Shown here one piece after another: positions 42,083-51,760 of a stretch of DNA of 64,000 bases. How positions within the stretch are numbered: position 1 is the first letter of the stretch; every line of letters starts with the position of its first letter. The stretch spans positions 62,001 through 126,000 of the forward strand of contig CABJBM010000019.1 of NCBI GenBank assembly GCA_902363835.1, read 5' to 3'. The position numbers and the translations under genes are program-made. Below the pieces are notes generated by a model. The model saw only the letters and a program-made list of their open reading frames with translations, did no database searches and was not told the origin of the DNA. The stretch is from Lachnospiraceae bacterium. Its GTDB lineage: Bacteria; Bacillota; Clostridia; Lachnospirales; Lachnospiraceae.

Positions 42083-42952
42083 ATGGCAGCAGAAAGTGTA
42101 AAAAGCCGTTCCCAGGCTCAGGAAGTCTGGAGAAGGCTTAAGAAAAACAAAGGTGCCATGATTGGTCTGGGTTTTCTGGTGCTGTTAGTGGCAGTTGCCA
42201 TTGCAAGCGGCTTCATCTTCGATTATGACACGGAAGTAATTGGGATTAACCCTGCATTAAAGCTTCAGCCGGCAAATGCAAAACACTGGTTTGGCACCGA
42301 TAACCTGGGACGTGACATTTTTGCCAGAGTCTTGTACGGAGCCCGCTACAGTTTGGTAATTGGTGTCGGCAGCGTGGTCATCGGTCTGGTAGTGGGTGTT
42401 ATCTGCGGTGCCTTAGCCGGATATTACGGCGGCATAATTGATCAGGTGGTTATGAGAACAAACGATATCCTGTATGCAGTGCCTAATATTATGATTGCAG
42501 TTGTGATTGTGTCCTTGTTTGGAACCAACACCATGAATTTACTGCTGGCCCTGTGTGTGACGGTTGCCACGGCATTCACAAGAATCGCCCGTGCTTCCGT
42601 TATGACCATCCGGGGACAGGAATATGTGGAGGCAGCTTACGCTATGGGGCTGCCCACCTGGAAGGTTATTGCAAAGCACATCCTTCCCAACTGTCTTTCC
42701 CCAATCATTGTCCAGATTACCCTTTCCATTGGCACTACCATCATTGCAGCCTCTTCCTTAAGCTTCCTGGGTATTGGCATTCCAAGCCCGGCACCGGAAT
42801 GGGGGGCAATGCTTTCCGAGGGACGTAACTTTATCCGAAATTCCAGTTATATCTGCGTAATACCGGGACTTGCCATTATGCTTACGGTACTGGCTTTAAA
42901 TCTTTTAGGCGACGGACTGCGGGATGCGCTGGATCCAAAACTGAAAAAGTAG
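42083..42952 (+). CDS. ABC permease, DppC/OppC type
   Basis: 289 residues. N-terminal OppC_N region ([17 protein letters not shown]), then [24 protein letters not shown], the standard DppC signature, and [21 protein letters not shown] as coupling loop. Six membrane segments. AGAGGTGATATC precedes the ATG. Confidence 0.94.
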   Translation: MAAESVKSRSQAQEVWRRLKKNKGAMIGLGFLVLLVAVAIASGFIFDYDTEVIGINPALKLQPANAKHWFGTDNLGRDIFARVLYGARYSLVIGVGSVVIGLVVGVICGALAGYYGGIIDQVVMRTNDILYAVPNIMIAVVIVSLFGTNTMNLLLALCVTVATAFTRIARASVMTIRGQEYVEAAYAMGLPTWKVIAKHILPNCLSPIIVQITLSIGTTIIAASSLSFLGIGIPSPAPEWGAMLSEGRNFIRNSSYICVIPGLAIMLTVLALNLLGDGLRDALDPKLKK

Positions 42953-42960
42953 GTGATAGT

Positions 42961-43965
42961 ATGAACGAAATTATATTAGATATTAAGAACCTGGTTATTA
43001 ATTATGAGACAGATGATGGCTGTGTCAGGGCTGTCAACGGCCTTGATCTGCAGCTTGGCAAGAAAAAAACCCTGGGTCTGGTAGGTGAAACCGGCGCTGG
43101 AAAGACTACCACCGCCCTTTCTATTCTGAATCTGGTGCCGAATCCGCCGGGAGTTATCCGGGACGGGATCATTATGCTGGATGGCGACAATGTGTTGGAA
43201 AAGAGCCCAAAGGAGCTGGAAAAAATGCGCGGCAACGATGTTGCCATGATCTTTCAGGATCCTATGACCGCCTTGAATCCGGTTATGACCATTGGTGAGC
43301 AGATCGCAGAGAGTATTCTTCTGCATGAAAATATTTCTGAGGAAGGAGCCATGGAGCGGGCGAAAGAAATGCTTAAGATGGTTGGCATTGCAGAGAGCCG
43401 TGCCTGTGACTATCCCCATCAGTTCTCCGGTGGTATGAGACAACGTGTAGTCATCGCCATTGCCCTGGCCTGTAACCCGAAACTGCTGATTGCCGATGAA
43501 CCGACTACAGCCCTGGATGTAACGATTCAGGCACAAGTGCTGGAGCTGATGAAGGGACTGATCAGACAATACGAGATGTCAATGCTCTTAATCACTCACG
43601 ATCTGGGCGTTGTAGCCGAGATCTGTGATGAAGTGGCGGTTATCTATTCAGGAAAGGTCGTGGAAAAAGGCACTGCCGATGAAATTTTCAATCATACCCG
43701 CCATCCATACACGGAAGGATTATTCAACTCCATGCCCAACTTAAAACAGCGGGGCGAGGAGCTGGAACCGATTCAGGGTATGATGCCGGATCCCATGAAC
43801 TTACCGGAAGGCTGTTCTTTTGCAGAGCGGTGTCCTTATGTGACAGAGCGCTGCGCGCAGGTACAGCCGGAGTTGAAACCGGCCGGTGACACCCATTTCG
43901 TGGCCTGCCTGGCTTATGAGGACAAAAATTTCAAGCTCAGGAGGTACCAGCATGCCGGGAAGTAA
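42961..43965 (+). CDS. ABC ATPase, DppD/OppD type
   Basis: 334 residues. Walker [11 protein letters not shown]-loop [14 protein letters not shown], signature [12 protein letters not shown], Walker [14 protein letters not shown]-loop LLITHDLG. The C-terminal extension has [21 protein letters not shown] with Cys residues typical of the oligopeptide ATPase domain. It overlaps the next ATPase by 14 bp. Confidence 0.94.
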   Translation: MNEIILDIKNLVINYETDDGCVRAVNGLDLQLGKKKTLGLVGETGAGKTTTALSILNLVPNPPGVIRDGIIMLDGDNVLEKSPKELEKMRGNDVAMIFQDPMTALNPVMTIGEQIAESILLHENISEEGAMERAKEMLKMVGIAESRACDYPHQFSGGMRQRVVIAIALACNPKLLIADEPTTALDVTIQAQVLELMKGLIRQYEMSMLLITHDLGVVAEICDEVAVIYSGKVVEKGTADEIFNHTRHPYTEGLFNSMPNLKQRGEELEPIQGMMPDPMNLPEGCSFAERCPYVTERCAQVQPELKPAGDTHFVACLAYEDKNFKLRRYQHAGK

Positions 43966-44911
43966 ATATGTATTGGAAGTTGAAAATCTGACAAAATATT
44001 TTAATACACCGGCCGGACAGCTTCACGCCGTAGACGGTGTCAGCTTTAAGCTGGAGTATGGAAAGACTTTGGGAATTGTAGGGGAATCCGGATGCGGCAA
44101 GTCCACCACCGGAAGGACTTTGTTAAAGCTGACCCCGCCATCCTCCGGTAAGATTATTTTTGAAGGCGAGGACATCACCGCCTATCGCGCTGCAAAGATG
44201 CGTAAGCTGCGCACGGAAATGCAGATAATCTTCCAGGATCCGTTTTCATCTCTGGATCCCAGACAGAGCGTTATGCAGCTCATCAGTGAGCCAATGATCC
44301 AACATAAACTGGTCTCAGGCAAAGCGGCCATTGAGAAACACACACGGGAGCTGATGGAGATTGTCGGCCTCTCATCCCGGTACGTCAATTCCTATCCCCA
44401 TGAGTTAGATGGGGGCAGACGCCAGAGAATTGGTATTGCACGCGCCCTGGCTGTAAATCCCAAGCTCATCGTCTGTGACGAGCCGGTATCTGCCTTGGAT
44501 GTATCAATTCAGGCACAGATTTTAAACCTGTTAAAGCAGCTTCAGAAGGACCTCAGTCTTTCCTACATCTTCATTACCCATGATCTGTCAGTAGTAAAAT
44601 ACTTTTCTGACGATATTGCAGTCATGTATCTGGGGCAGATGGTTGAGAAGGCAAACTCCGACGATTTGTTTGCAGAGCCGATTCACCCCTACACCAAAGC
44701 ACTGCTGGCAGCAGTTCCACAGCCGGTAGTGGGAAAGGATCGCCCGCAGCGTCAGTTGATTAAGGGCGAGATCACTTCCCCGGTAAACTTACCTGACGAG
44801 TGCCGGTTCTCCAAGCGCTGCGAATTCACCTGCGACCATTGCCTGCAGAAAAATCCGGAGCTTAAGGAGCTGCGTCCCGATCACTTTGTGGCATGTGCCC
44901 TTGCAAAATAA
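43952..44911 (+). CDS. ABC ATPase, DppF/OppF type
   Basis: 319 residues from 43952 (CAGGAGG upstream); the frame extends back to 43886 inside the DppD gene. Walker [11 protein letters not shown]-loop [14 protein letters not shown], Walker [14 protein letters not shown]-loop FITHDLS, C-terminal [13 protein letters not shown] with clustered Cys. The signature reads [16 protein letters not shown] instead of LSGGQ; I recall this variant as common in Firmicute members, so no loss of function is implied. Confidence 0.93.
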   Translation: MPGSKYVLEVENLTKYFNTPAGQLHAVDGVSFKLEYGKTLGIVGESGCGKSTTGRTLLKLTPPSSGKIIFEGEDITAYRAAKMRKLRTEMQIIFQDPFSSLDPRQSVMQLISEPMIQHKLVSGKAAIEKHTRELMEIVGLSSRYVNSYPHELDGGRRQRIGIARALAVNPKLIVCDEPVSALDVSIQAQILNLLKQLQKDLSLSYIFITHDLSVVKYFSDDIAVMYLGQMVEKANSDDLFAEPIHPYTKALLAAVPQPVVGKDRPQRQLIKGEITSPVNLPDECRFSKRCEFTCDHCLQKNPELKELRPDHFVACALAK

Positions 44912-44998
44912 TAAAAACTGCGCAGCAATCCGGGAATCCATTCTTAAAGAGTCAAAAGAAACCTCATTTTTCTGAAATGGGGTTTCTTAACAGTATGT

Positions 44999-45026
44999 GC
45001 GGGCTTTTTTTAAGCCCGCTGTTTTT
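44999..45026 (+). terminator. Terminator of the peptide ABC operon
   Basis: GCGGGCTT (44999-45006) pairs with AAGCCCGC (45012-45019); TGTTTTT follows. A second hairpin just upstream (GAAACCTCATTT with AAATGGGGTTTC, about 44958-44987) may assist. Confidence 0.85.
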
Positions 45027-45172
45027 GTACCATAAGGCATGTCCGGTGAAGCTGGATCATGCAAGTCCGGTCACAATCTTTTGAGTGTGAAAGTGATCAG
45101 CCGGGGTTTTTGCCCTATTCCCGGAGGACAAACCATGATATAATTGTACATAAAGTTGTACAGAGGAAAACT

Positions 45173-46972
45173 ATGGATCTTTATTTGTTGGAATGGGGTG
45201 AATTTGTGAACGGTATAAGCGATGTTAAGGGTTTTGAAACATTTGCTAAGATCCAACCTGTTAATAAAGGCTGGTCCGGTGACAAGAAATATTATATTGA
45301 AACCGCTGATGGACGGAAGCTGCTGCTTCGTGTGGCTGATATATCCCAATATGCCCGTAAAAAGTCTGAGTATGAATTGGTGAGTCAGTTTTTTGCACTG
45401 GATATTCCAATACCTGAGCCCTTGGATTTCGGGTTATGTGACAATGACAGCAAGGTTTATTCCCTGTTTACTTTCTGTGATGGCGAAGATGCTGAAATCG
45501 TGCTTCCAAGGATTACTGAGGCGGAACAATATGCCATTGGCATTGAGTCCGGGAAAATCCTTAAAAAGCTTCATACCATTCCTGTTCCAAAAAATCAGGA
45601 GCACTGGGCTGACCGTTTTAACCGGAAAATAAATACTAAAATTGAAAAATACCGGGGATGCGGCCTGAGTTTTAAGGGAGACAATCAAGTAATGGAATAT
45701 ATAGAAACTAATAGGAATCTTCTTGATAATCGCCCTCAGTTTTACCAGCATGGCGATTATCATGCAGGGAATATGGTCATTTCCCCTGACGGAAAACTCT
45801 CAATTATTGATTTTAACCGTTTTGATTTTGGAGATCCCTGGGAGGAATTTAACCGCATTGCCTGGAGCGCCGTTGTCAGCCCTCACTTTGCCACAGGGCA
45901 GATTAACGGATATTTTGGAGGCAGGCCGCCCATGGAATTTTTCAAGCTGCTGGCTTTGTATATTTTTTCTAATACAGTATCGTCCATTCCCTGGGCAATC
46001 CCATTTGGTCAGGAAGAAATAGATACAATGATAAGGCAGTCCCAGAATGTGCTCGCCTGGTTTGACAACATGGAAAATCCTGTACCATCCTGGTATATGG
46101 AAGATTTCTATATTCAATATATGGACGGAATACCATATAAGCTTAAAAAAGCCTTTGATATGTCCTTTATCAGTTCATATGGTACGGTCTTTAAAGTATT
46201 TGATGATCAGGATTCCGGTAATATCTGCTTTGGCCTCAGGAATCAGGGGAAAAGATATTTTGCTAAGTTTGCCGGTGCTCCTACAGAAAGGGCTTGCTGT
46301 TCGGCTGAACAGGCTGTTCAGAACCTTAAAAGCGCTGTCCCTGTATACCGTGACCTGGCTCATAATAATCTCATAAGGCTTATCAGGGATGAAGAAATTG
46401 GCGGCGGTTATGCCGCTGTGTTCCAATGGGCTGATGGAGAATGTATGGGGCGCATGTACCCTGTTTCCAGAAAGAAATTCATGAGCATGCCTGTTGAAAC
46501 AAAAATGCGGGTATTTGAGGACATTCTGTCATTCCACTCTTTTGTACACGAAAAAGGTTATGTTGCCATTGATTTTTATGACGGCAGTATCATGTATGAC
46601 TTTGAACAAGGGAAAACCATGATCTGTGATATTGATTTTTACGCAAAAAAGCCTTACATAAATAACATGGGCCGTTTATGGGGAAGTTCGCGCTTCATGT
46701 CGCCGGAAGAGTTCATCCTGGGCGCTGAGATTGATGAAATTACAAACGTTTACACAATGGGTGCAGTTGCTTTTGCCTTGTTTTCAGAATACGACCGTTC
46801 CCTGGGACAATGGCCTCTTGGCAAAGAGCTGTATGAAGTAGTTAAAAAAGCGGTAAGCAATAAGCGGGAATTACGGCAGCAGTCAATACAGCAGCTTATG
46901 GATCAGTGGAATTGCGCAAAGGAGGGGAATGAATATGGTTCGGCTTATGACGGAACGTTTGATTGTACGTGA
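45173..46972 (+). CDS. Fusion of an aminoglycoside-phosphotransferase-like kinase and a protein-kinase-like domain
   Basis: 599 residues from ATG 45173 (AGAGGAAAACT upstream); the frame extends back to 45059 without a ribosome-binding site. Residues 1-305 are an APH/choline-kinase-like domain: VNKGWSGDKKYYIET entry, catalytic HGDYHAGN (193-200) and metal-binding DFNRFDFGDP (213-222). Residues about 330-580 look like a second, divergent Ser/Thr kinase: GTVFKVFDD strand, AKFAG with the likely Lys, VAIDFYDGSIMYD (464-476) as catalytic loop, CDIDFY (485-490) at the DFG place, and SSRFMSPEE (505-513) at the APE place. Substrates unknown. It overlaps the next gene by 38 bp. Codon use and GC resemble the neighbours. 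Confidence 0.82.
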   Translation: MDLYLLEWGEFVNGISDVKGFETFAKIQPVNKGWSGDKKYYIETADGRKLLLRVADISQYARKKSEYELVSQFFALDIPIPEPLDFGLCDNDSKVYSLFTFCDGEDAEIVLPRITEAEQYAIGIESGKILKKLHTIPVPKNQEHWADRFNRKINTKIEKYRGCGLSFKGDNQVMEYIETNRNLLDNRPQFYQHGDYHAGNMVISPDGKLSIIDFNRFDFGDPWEEFNRIAWSAVVSPHFATGQINGYFGGRPPMEFFKLLALYIFSNTVSSIPWAIPFGQEEIDTMIRQSQNVLAWFDNMENPVPSWYMEDFYIQYMDGIPYKLKKAFDMSFISSYGTVFKVFDDQDSGNICFGLRNQGKRYFAKFAGAPTERACCSAEQAVQNLKSAVPVYRDLAHNNLIRLIRDEEIGGGYAAVFQWADGECMGRMYPVSRKKFMSMPVETKMRVFEDILSFHSFVHEKGYVAIDFYDGSIMYDFEQGKTMICDIDFYAKKPYINNMGRLWGSSRFMSPEEFILGAEIDEITNVYTMGAVAFALFSEYDRSLGQWPLGKELYEVVKKAVSNKRELRQQSIQQLMDQWNCAKEGNEYGSAYDGTFDCT

Positions 46973-47855
46973 TCCAAAGCCGGAAGATTTTAATGAATGG
47001 CATAGGCTGATGTCCGACTCCGGGACTATGTATTATCTCGATGATATCATGACCCATTCAATGGCTGAAAGCAGACAAAATCTTGATACGGCAATAGAGG
47101 AAGCGGGAAATCCTCATAGAACAAAATATTTCTTTGCTGTTGAATTAATTGAGACAGGCGCTTTTATAGGCTCAATCGGTTATACTGTGGAGGAAATTAC
47201 TCCTGTGGGCAAAATAGCTCATGCAGGTTATTTCTTTTTACCGGAATACCAGGGCAAAGGGTATACCACGGAAGCATTCAGGGAAGTAATCCGTTTTGCT
47301 TTTGAAGATGATAATGTGTTCCGGCTTAAAACAGGCTGTTTTTCTGATAACAAAGCTTCTTGGCGGGTTATGCAAAAATGCGGGCTTATAAAGGAAGGAG
47401 AGTACAAGGCCTGTGCCTGGCACGACGGCAACATGAAAGACAGAGTTTCCTACCGGCTGTTAAAGGCTGAATGGCTGAATCAGCCTGAAAATAATGAGGG
47501 TTTTTGGACTGCCATTGATAAACTGGTGGCTGGATCGGAACTTGTCATTGACCGCCCAAAAGGAAGCTGCCATCCAAAATACAGGGACTTTATTTATAAG
47601 CTGGATTATGGTTACTTGAAAGGGACATCCTCAATGGATGGGGGCGGAATCGATGTATGGCGAGGAAGCGATCCTGCAATGGGAGCAGATGCGGTTATGT
47701 GCATTGTTGATCTTATGAAGCGGGATTCGGAAATTAAAATTTTGATTGGCTGCAGCGAAGAAGAAAAAGCAATTGTTTATGAGACCCATAATGAAACGGA
47801 GTTTATGAAAGGCGTATTATGGCGGAGGCGGATTTATCATAATGGCCAAAGCTAA
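46935..47855 (+). CDS. GNAT acetyltransferase fused to a pyrophosphatase-like domain
   Basis: 306 residues from ATG 46935; GGAGGGG gives eight-base spacing to this codon but too little to the ATG at 46929. Residues 1-178 are a RimJ/RimL-type GNAT: TERLIVRDPKPED start, acetyl-CoA loop EYQGKGYTTEAF (104-115) and FSDNKASWRVMQKCGL. Residues about 203-305 resemble the short proteins annotated inorganic pyrophosphatase in Firmicutes: VIDRPKGSCHPKYRDF and LDYGYLKGTSSMDGGGID. Whether that part is catalytic is uncertain. Translation is coupled to the kinase fusion upstream. A nearby hairpin at 47931 has no T-run. Confidence 0.8.
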   Translation: MVRLMTERLIVRDPKPEDFNEWHRLMSDSGTMYYLDDIMTHSMAESRQNLDTAIEEAGNPHRTKYFFAVELIETGAFIGSIGYTVEEITPVGKIAHAGYFFLPEYQGKGYTTEAFREVIRFAFEDDNVFRLKTGCFSDNKASWRVMQKCGLIKEGEYKACAWHDGNMKDRVSYRLLKAEWLNQPENNEGFWTAIDKLVAGSELVIDRPKGSCHPKYRDFIYKLDYGYLKGTSSMDGGGIDVWRGSDPAMGADAVMCIVDLMKRDSEIKILIGCSEEEKAIVYETHNETEFMKGVLWRRRIYHNGQS

Positions 47856-48044
47856 GACTCCGGGCCTCTGTTCCAGGCACTTTACCATATGTTTTAAGCC
47901 CAAGTCCGCCGCTCATAAAAGGCAATGGCACTTAGCTGCCATCAAGCCTTATATATAGCATGTGTCTGAAATGGTGTCACTTTTTTATCTTGATTATGTG
48001 AAGAAATTATCAAAAACCTTATAGCAAGTATCAAGTTTATTTTG
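47856..48044. other. Intergenic region before the MerR gene
   Basis: 190 bp without a gene. It has one small hairpin, TGGCA-N6-TGCCA near 47936-47951, without a T-run. No clear terminator for the kinase/GNAT operon was found. Confidence 0.4.
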
Positions 48045-48050
48045 TATAAT
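48045..48050 (+). promoter_or_regulatory. -10 box of the MerR gene
   Basis: TATAAT at 48045-48050. No good -35 hexamer is visible at 16-19 bp; the best is weak TAGCAA (48022-48027, 17-bp spacing). An in-frame TTG at 48042 overlaps it, so translation cannot begin that early. Confidence 0.45.
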
Positions 48051-48086
48051 AAAGATAGAAACCATTATGATTTACTGCGGAGATTG

Positions 48087-48947
48087 ATGGATATGATAAA
48101 ATTGACGAATTTTAATGTTAAAAAAATGACGATTGGGGAAATGGCTAAAATCAACCGCATATCAGAGCAAACGTTAAGGCTGTATGACCGGGAAGGGCTG
48201 TTTTCACCTGTTTACAGGGATGAGAACACCGGATACCGCTACTATGACATCCGCCAAAGCGCCCAGCTTGATATGATCCGGTACATGAAAGCCCTTGGGA
48301 TGCCTTTAAAGGAGATCAGGGTCCACATGAAGAAATGGGATATGGGGCGGATAAAGCAGCTTCTTAAGGAGAACCGGGATGCCATTGACCAGAAAATTGT
48401 GGAGCTTAACCTTCAAAAACGGGCAATTGAACGGACCCTTGACAGTTATGAACGCTATGAAGCAGCCCCTCCGGACGGGGCTATTGTGCTGGAATACATA
48501 CCAAAACGCCGGATGTATGTAAAAGAGACAAAAACCAATTTTTATGATTATGAAATTGACGAATACGAACGTTTGCTGCGCAGCTTAAAAGAGGATATGG
48601 CTGCCCGTAAAATATCGGCCTTTTACTTTGCCAATGCGGGAACTATTTTAAAGCGTGAGAACTTTATGAAACGAAACCTGTATTCCACCCAGATCTTTGT
48701 GTTTGTGGACCAGGAATTCGTTGATGAAGAGCTGATAACCATCGTACCGGCAGGATCCTATCTTTGCATATACTGTGACCGTTTTTCCAAGGAAAAGGAA
48801 TACATGGACCGCCTGCTTGCAGCCATAGAAGAAAATCATTACACCGTGGCTGGAGATTACATATGTGAAGTCATTGTGGAAATGCCTCTTGATTATAAGG
48901 AAAGAGGCATGTTTCTGCGCCTTCAGGTACCGGTCCGCATGTCCTGA
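48087..48947 (+). CDS. MerR-family regulator with C-terminal effector domain
   Basis: 286 residues from ATG 48087 (GCGGAG just upstream); 48093 and 48126 are alternatives. MerR helix-turn-helix with wing: MTIGEMAKINRISEQTLRLYDREG, then the YRYYDIRQSAQLDMIRYMKALGMPLKEI region. A coiled-coil dimer helix covers about 95-125. The C-terminal ~150 residues (VLEYIPKRRMYVKE onward) look like a GyrI/BmrR-type ligand-binding domain. The promoter at 48968, directly downstream, has the 19-bp spacer typical of MerR targets, so the next gene is the probable target. Confidence 0.88.
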   Translation: MDMIKLTNFNVKKMTIGEMAKINRISEQTLRLYDREGLFSPVYRDENTGYRYYDIRQSAQLDMIRYMKALGMPLKEIRVHMKKWDMGRIKQLLKENRDAIDQKIVELNLQKRAIERTLDSYERYEAAPPDGAIVLEYIPKRRMYVKETKTNFYDYEIDEYERLLRSLKEDMAARKISAFYFANAGTILKRENFMKRNLYSTQIFVFVDQEFVDEELITIVPAGSYLCIYCDRFSKEKEYMDRLLAAIEENHYTVAGDYICEVIVEMPLDYKERGMFLRLQVPVRMS

Positions 48948-48967
48948 TATTTGGTGATTTTGCTCCA

Positions 48968-48998
48968 TTGACCTGATACCATCTATAACCTTTATAAT
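48968..48998 (+). promoter_or_regulatory. MerR-type promoter with 19-bp spacer
   Basis: TTGACC (48968-48973), spacer of 19 bp (48974-48992), TATAAT (48993-48998). Both boxes are near consensus but overspaced, the arrangement MerR regulators correct by DNA untwisting. It precedes the dehydrogenase gene at 49051. Confidence 0.6.
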
Positions 48999-49050
48999 GA
49001 AGTCATCAGGAGTAAAACTCTCAAACAAGTCTAATAGAGAAAGGATGACG

Positions 49051-50100
49051 ATGATGATGAATTATGAAAAGATCCGTGTGGTACAGTATGGCTGCGGGAA
49101 AATGGCAAAGTATATTTTGAGATACTTATATGAAAAGGGTGCGGAAATTGTAGGTGCCATTGATGTAAACCCGGATGTGGTAGGCATGGATGTGGGCGAA
49201 TTTGCCGGCCTTGGATTTAAGATCGGTGTTCCTATCCGCAGTGATGCAGATGCGGTTCTGGATGAATGTGATGCAGATATCGCCATAGTGACCTTGTTCA
49301 GCTTCATGGATGACGTATACCCTCATTTTGAGAAATGCGTTTCCAGAGGGATCAATGTGGTGACAACCTGTGAAGAAGCTATTTATCCATGGACAACTGC
49401 TTCCGCAATTACCAACCGTCTGGACCTTCTTGCAAAGGAAAACGGCTGTACGATTGTTGGCGCAGGAATGCAGGATATTTACTGGATCAATATGATTGGC
49501 TGTGTGGCAGGCGGCGTCCATCAGATCGACCGCATTGAAGGTGCAGTCAGCTATAATGTGGAAGATTACGGCCTGGCCTTAGCCGAGGCCCACGGTGCAG
49601 GCCTGACCCCTGAGGAATTCGAGGAAAAGATCGCTCATCCAACTACTTTGGAGCCTTCTTATGTATGGAATTCCAATGAAGCGCTGTGCAATAAGATGGG
49701 CTGGACCATTAAATCACAGACACAGAAATGCGTTCCCTATTTCTATGATAAAGACTTATATTCCGAAACTCTGGGAGCTACGATCCCAAAGGGCAACTGC
49801 ATCGGTATGAGCGCAGTTGTAACCACAGAAACTTTCCAGGGGCCGGTCATTGAGACCCAGTGTATTGGCAAGGTTTACGGCCCTGATGACGGTGACATGT
49901 GCGACTGGAAGATCATTGGGGAGCCGGATACAACCTTCTTCGTTCAGAAGCCGGCTACAGTAGAGCATACATGTGCAACCATTGTAAACCGAATTCCAAC
50001 CATACTGAATGCTCCTGCAGGATTTGTAACGGTTGAAAAGCTTGACGATGTTCAGTATCTGTCATATCCCATTCATCTGTATCTGAAAGGTTTAGAATAA
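49051..50100 (+). CDS. 2,4-diaminopentanoate dehydrogenase-like oxidoreductase (DapB-related)
   Basis: About 349 residues; the start lies in a run of ATG codons (49045-49057), with 49051 best spaced from AAAGG. The frame extends back to 48997 but that codon lies in the promoter -10 box. N-terminal Rossmann motif [17 protein letters not shown], then [12 protein letters not shown], and a C-terminal domain like that of dihydrodipicolinate reductase relatives and the ornithine-fermentation enzyme 2,4-diaminopentanoate dehydrogenase. No other ornithine- or lysine-fermentation gene is nearby, so the substrate may be a different amino-acid derivative. Monocistronic, with a terminator at 50126. Confidence 0.75.
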   Translation: MMMNYEKIRVVQYGCGKMAKYILRYLYEKGAEIVGAIDVNPDVVGMDVGEFAGLGFKIGVPIRSDADAVLDECDADIAIVTLFSFMDDVYPHFEKCVSRGINVVTTCEEAIYPWTTASAITNRLDLLAKENGCTIVGAGMQDIYWINMIGCVAGGVHQIDRIEGAVSYNVEDYGLALAEAHGAGLTPEEFEEKIAHPTTLEPSYVWNSNEALCNKMGWTIKSQTQKCVPYFYDKDLYSETLGATIPKGNCIGMSAVVTTETFQGPVIETQCIGKVYGPDDGDMCDWKIIGEPDTTFFVQKPATVEHTCATIVNRIPTILNAPAGFVTVEKLDDVQYLSYPIHLYLKGLE

Positions 50101-50125
50101 AAATAAAGAATAAAAAGCAGAAGAA

Positions 50126-50163
50126 AAAGATCCGCAGAGGCAGTAAACTCTGCGGATCTTTTT
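50126..50163 (+). terminator. Rho-independent terminator
   Basis: AAAGATCCGCAGAG (50126-50139) pairs perfectly with CTCTGCGGATCTTT (50148-50161), with a T-run to 50163. Confidence 0.92.
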
Positions 50164-50335
50164 CCATTGCAAGGAAAACGCATGACTAGAAAAACCTGTG
50201 ATCAGAAAAATACATGGTTAAGAAAATAAATGGCTAAAGAACCGAATGCTTAAAAAACAACCTGACTTAACACGAGAAGGCGGGCTGTTTCAAATGTTTG
50301 CCGTCAAAAGCGGAAGAATAACAGGAGGTAAGAAC

Positions 50336-50533
50336 ATGGAGAAATTTGAATACAAAACGCTGTTTACTGATGCCAAAGGAGCATTCGGAGGTAAGGTGGA
50401 TCAAAGTGGATTCCAAAGAGAATTAAATGAATTAGGCCAGCAGGGGTGGGAGCTGATAAACACGGTTCCTGCTGCTCAAAGCTATGGAAGCACAAGATGG
50501 ATCATTTCAATATTCAAAAGAAAGATAGAGTAA
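50336..50533 (+). CDS. DUF4177 family small protein
   Basis: 65 residues from ATG 50336, preceded by ACAGGAGG. EKFEYKTLF start and FQRELNELGQQGWELINTVP followed by the strand RWIISIFKRKI are the DUF4177 pattern, a small alpha/beta protein of unknown function. The 30 codons upstream in frame (from 50246) have no ribosome-binding site. Stands alone between a terminator and the DMT transporter promoter. Confidence 0.85.
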   Translation: MEKFEYKTLFTDAKGAFGGKVDQSGFQRELNELGQQGWELINTVPAAQSYGSTRWIISIFKRKIE

Positions 50534-50720
50534 ATTTGCAGAAAAGCATAGATAAAAGTAATGAATTAGTGATAAGTTATAACATATATTGCATGATATA
50601 GGCAAAATACCTCCAATAATCCGCAAAATATCATAGAAATTCTGAATGATCGACAGTAATAACATAATAGAAATGATATGAACCTAAGAGCATGGTTTTT
50701 CCTTATTTCCCCATAATGCT

Positions 50721-50748
50721 TTGACAATACCGGAAGTGATGCTATAAT
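50721..50748 (+). promoter_or_regulatory. Promoter of the DMT transporter gene
   Basis: TTGACA (50721-50726), 16-bp spacer, TATAAT (50743-50748), 43 bp before the start codon. Both hexamers match consensus. Confidence 0.8.
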
Positions 50749-50791
50749 CAGAAGACATGCATTGAGACAAGGATAACAAAGGAGAATAAAA

Positions 50792-51676
50792 ATGAAAGTT
50801 CTTGAAAAGCATCCCATGGTCATGATCGTGATCGGAATCATAGGAATTTCCCTTTCTGCGATTTTTGTCAAATATTCCCATGCGCCTTCTGTTGTTACGG
50901 CTGCATACCGGCTTTTGTGGACGGTAGGGCTTATGACTCCGGTGGTATTTGGGAAAGCGCAGGTTCGGGAGGAGCTGAAACGGACGGATAGGAAGACCAT
51001 GGTATTATGTGCGGTGAGCGGGATATTTCTGGCCCTGCATTTTACGGCATGGTTTGAATCTTTAAAGCAGACTTCTGTGGCAAGTTCAACGGCAATTGTT
51101 TGTACCGAGGTCATATGGGTGGCTTTGGGATTTGTATTATTTCTGAAGGGCAGAATCGGAAAGGCTGCCTTAGCAAGCATTGCCATCACCGTATTTGGAA
51201 GTCTGCTCATCGCTTTTTCCGATTATTCGGCAGGAGGCGACCATTTATCAGGAGACGGACTTGCCCTGGCAGCGGCCATATTCTCAGCGGTTTATACCCT
51301 TATTGGCCGGGAAGTGCGGAAAGGAATGTCGACAACATCCTACACTTATATTGTCTATTGCTTTTGTGCACTGGTGCTCTGTATTTTTACGGCAGGGGCA
51401 GGGATTCCTTTTTATGGGTATGGAATCAGTTCTGTGGTAGTGGGGCTTCTTCTGGCAGTATTTTCCACCCTGCTTGGACACAGCATTTTCAGCTGGTGCT
51501 TAAAATATTTATCACCCTCTTTTGTTTCGGCTTCCAAGCTTTGTGAGCCGGTGGTAGCAGCTATATTTGCCGTTTTCCTTTTTGCAGAGCTTCCGGCCCT
51601 TTTGCAGGTTGCAGGAGGTCTGATTACCATTGGCGGCGTGTTTCTATATTCCAAAGTGGAGAAAAATGGGGAATGA
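50792..51676 (+). CDS. DMT-superfamily (EamA) transporter
   Basis: 294 residues with ten predicted membrane helices arranged as two EamA repeats (about 5-140 and 150-290). Typical marks are SAIFVKYSHAPSVVTAAYRLLW in the first repeat, QTSVASSTAIVCTEVIWVAL at helix 4, and the second-repeat ending PVVAAIFAVFLFAELPALLQVAGG. Drug/metabolite exporters of this type often move amino acids or small metabolites; the substrate is unknown. CAAAGGAG precedes the ATG. Single gene with its own strong promoter. Confidence 0.92.
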   Translation: MKVLEKHPMVMIVIGIIGISLSAIFVKYSHAPSVVTAAYRLLWTVGLMTPVVFGKAQVREELKRTDRKTMVLCAVSGIFLALHFTAWFESLKQTSVASSTAIVCTEVIWVALGFVLFLKGRIGKAALASIAITVFGSLLIAFSDYSAGGDHLSGDGLALAAAIFSAVYTLIGREVRKGMSTTSYTYIVYCFCALVLCIFTAGAGIPFYGYGISSVVVGLLLAVFSTLLGHSIFSWCLKYLSPSFVSASKLCEPVVAAIFAVFLFAELPALLQVAGGLITIGGVFLYSKVEKNGE

Positions 51677-51760
51677 TTTTTCTTGTGATTCCCTTGAAAT
51701 CGTGTTACCCTAGAAACCGTGGAAGTACTTTCCATAATATTTAGAAAAGGATTTATAGCA

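Noticed and set aside
42976..43569. 197-codon frame antisense to the DppD ATPase
   Set aside because: The sense strand encodes all ABC motifs; the antisense protein has no family features.
44398..44445. Non-canonical ABC signature LDGGR in the DppF-type ATPase
   Set aside because: As far as I recall this variant is common among Firmicute peptide-transporter ATPases; not treated as a defect.
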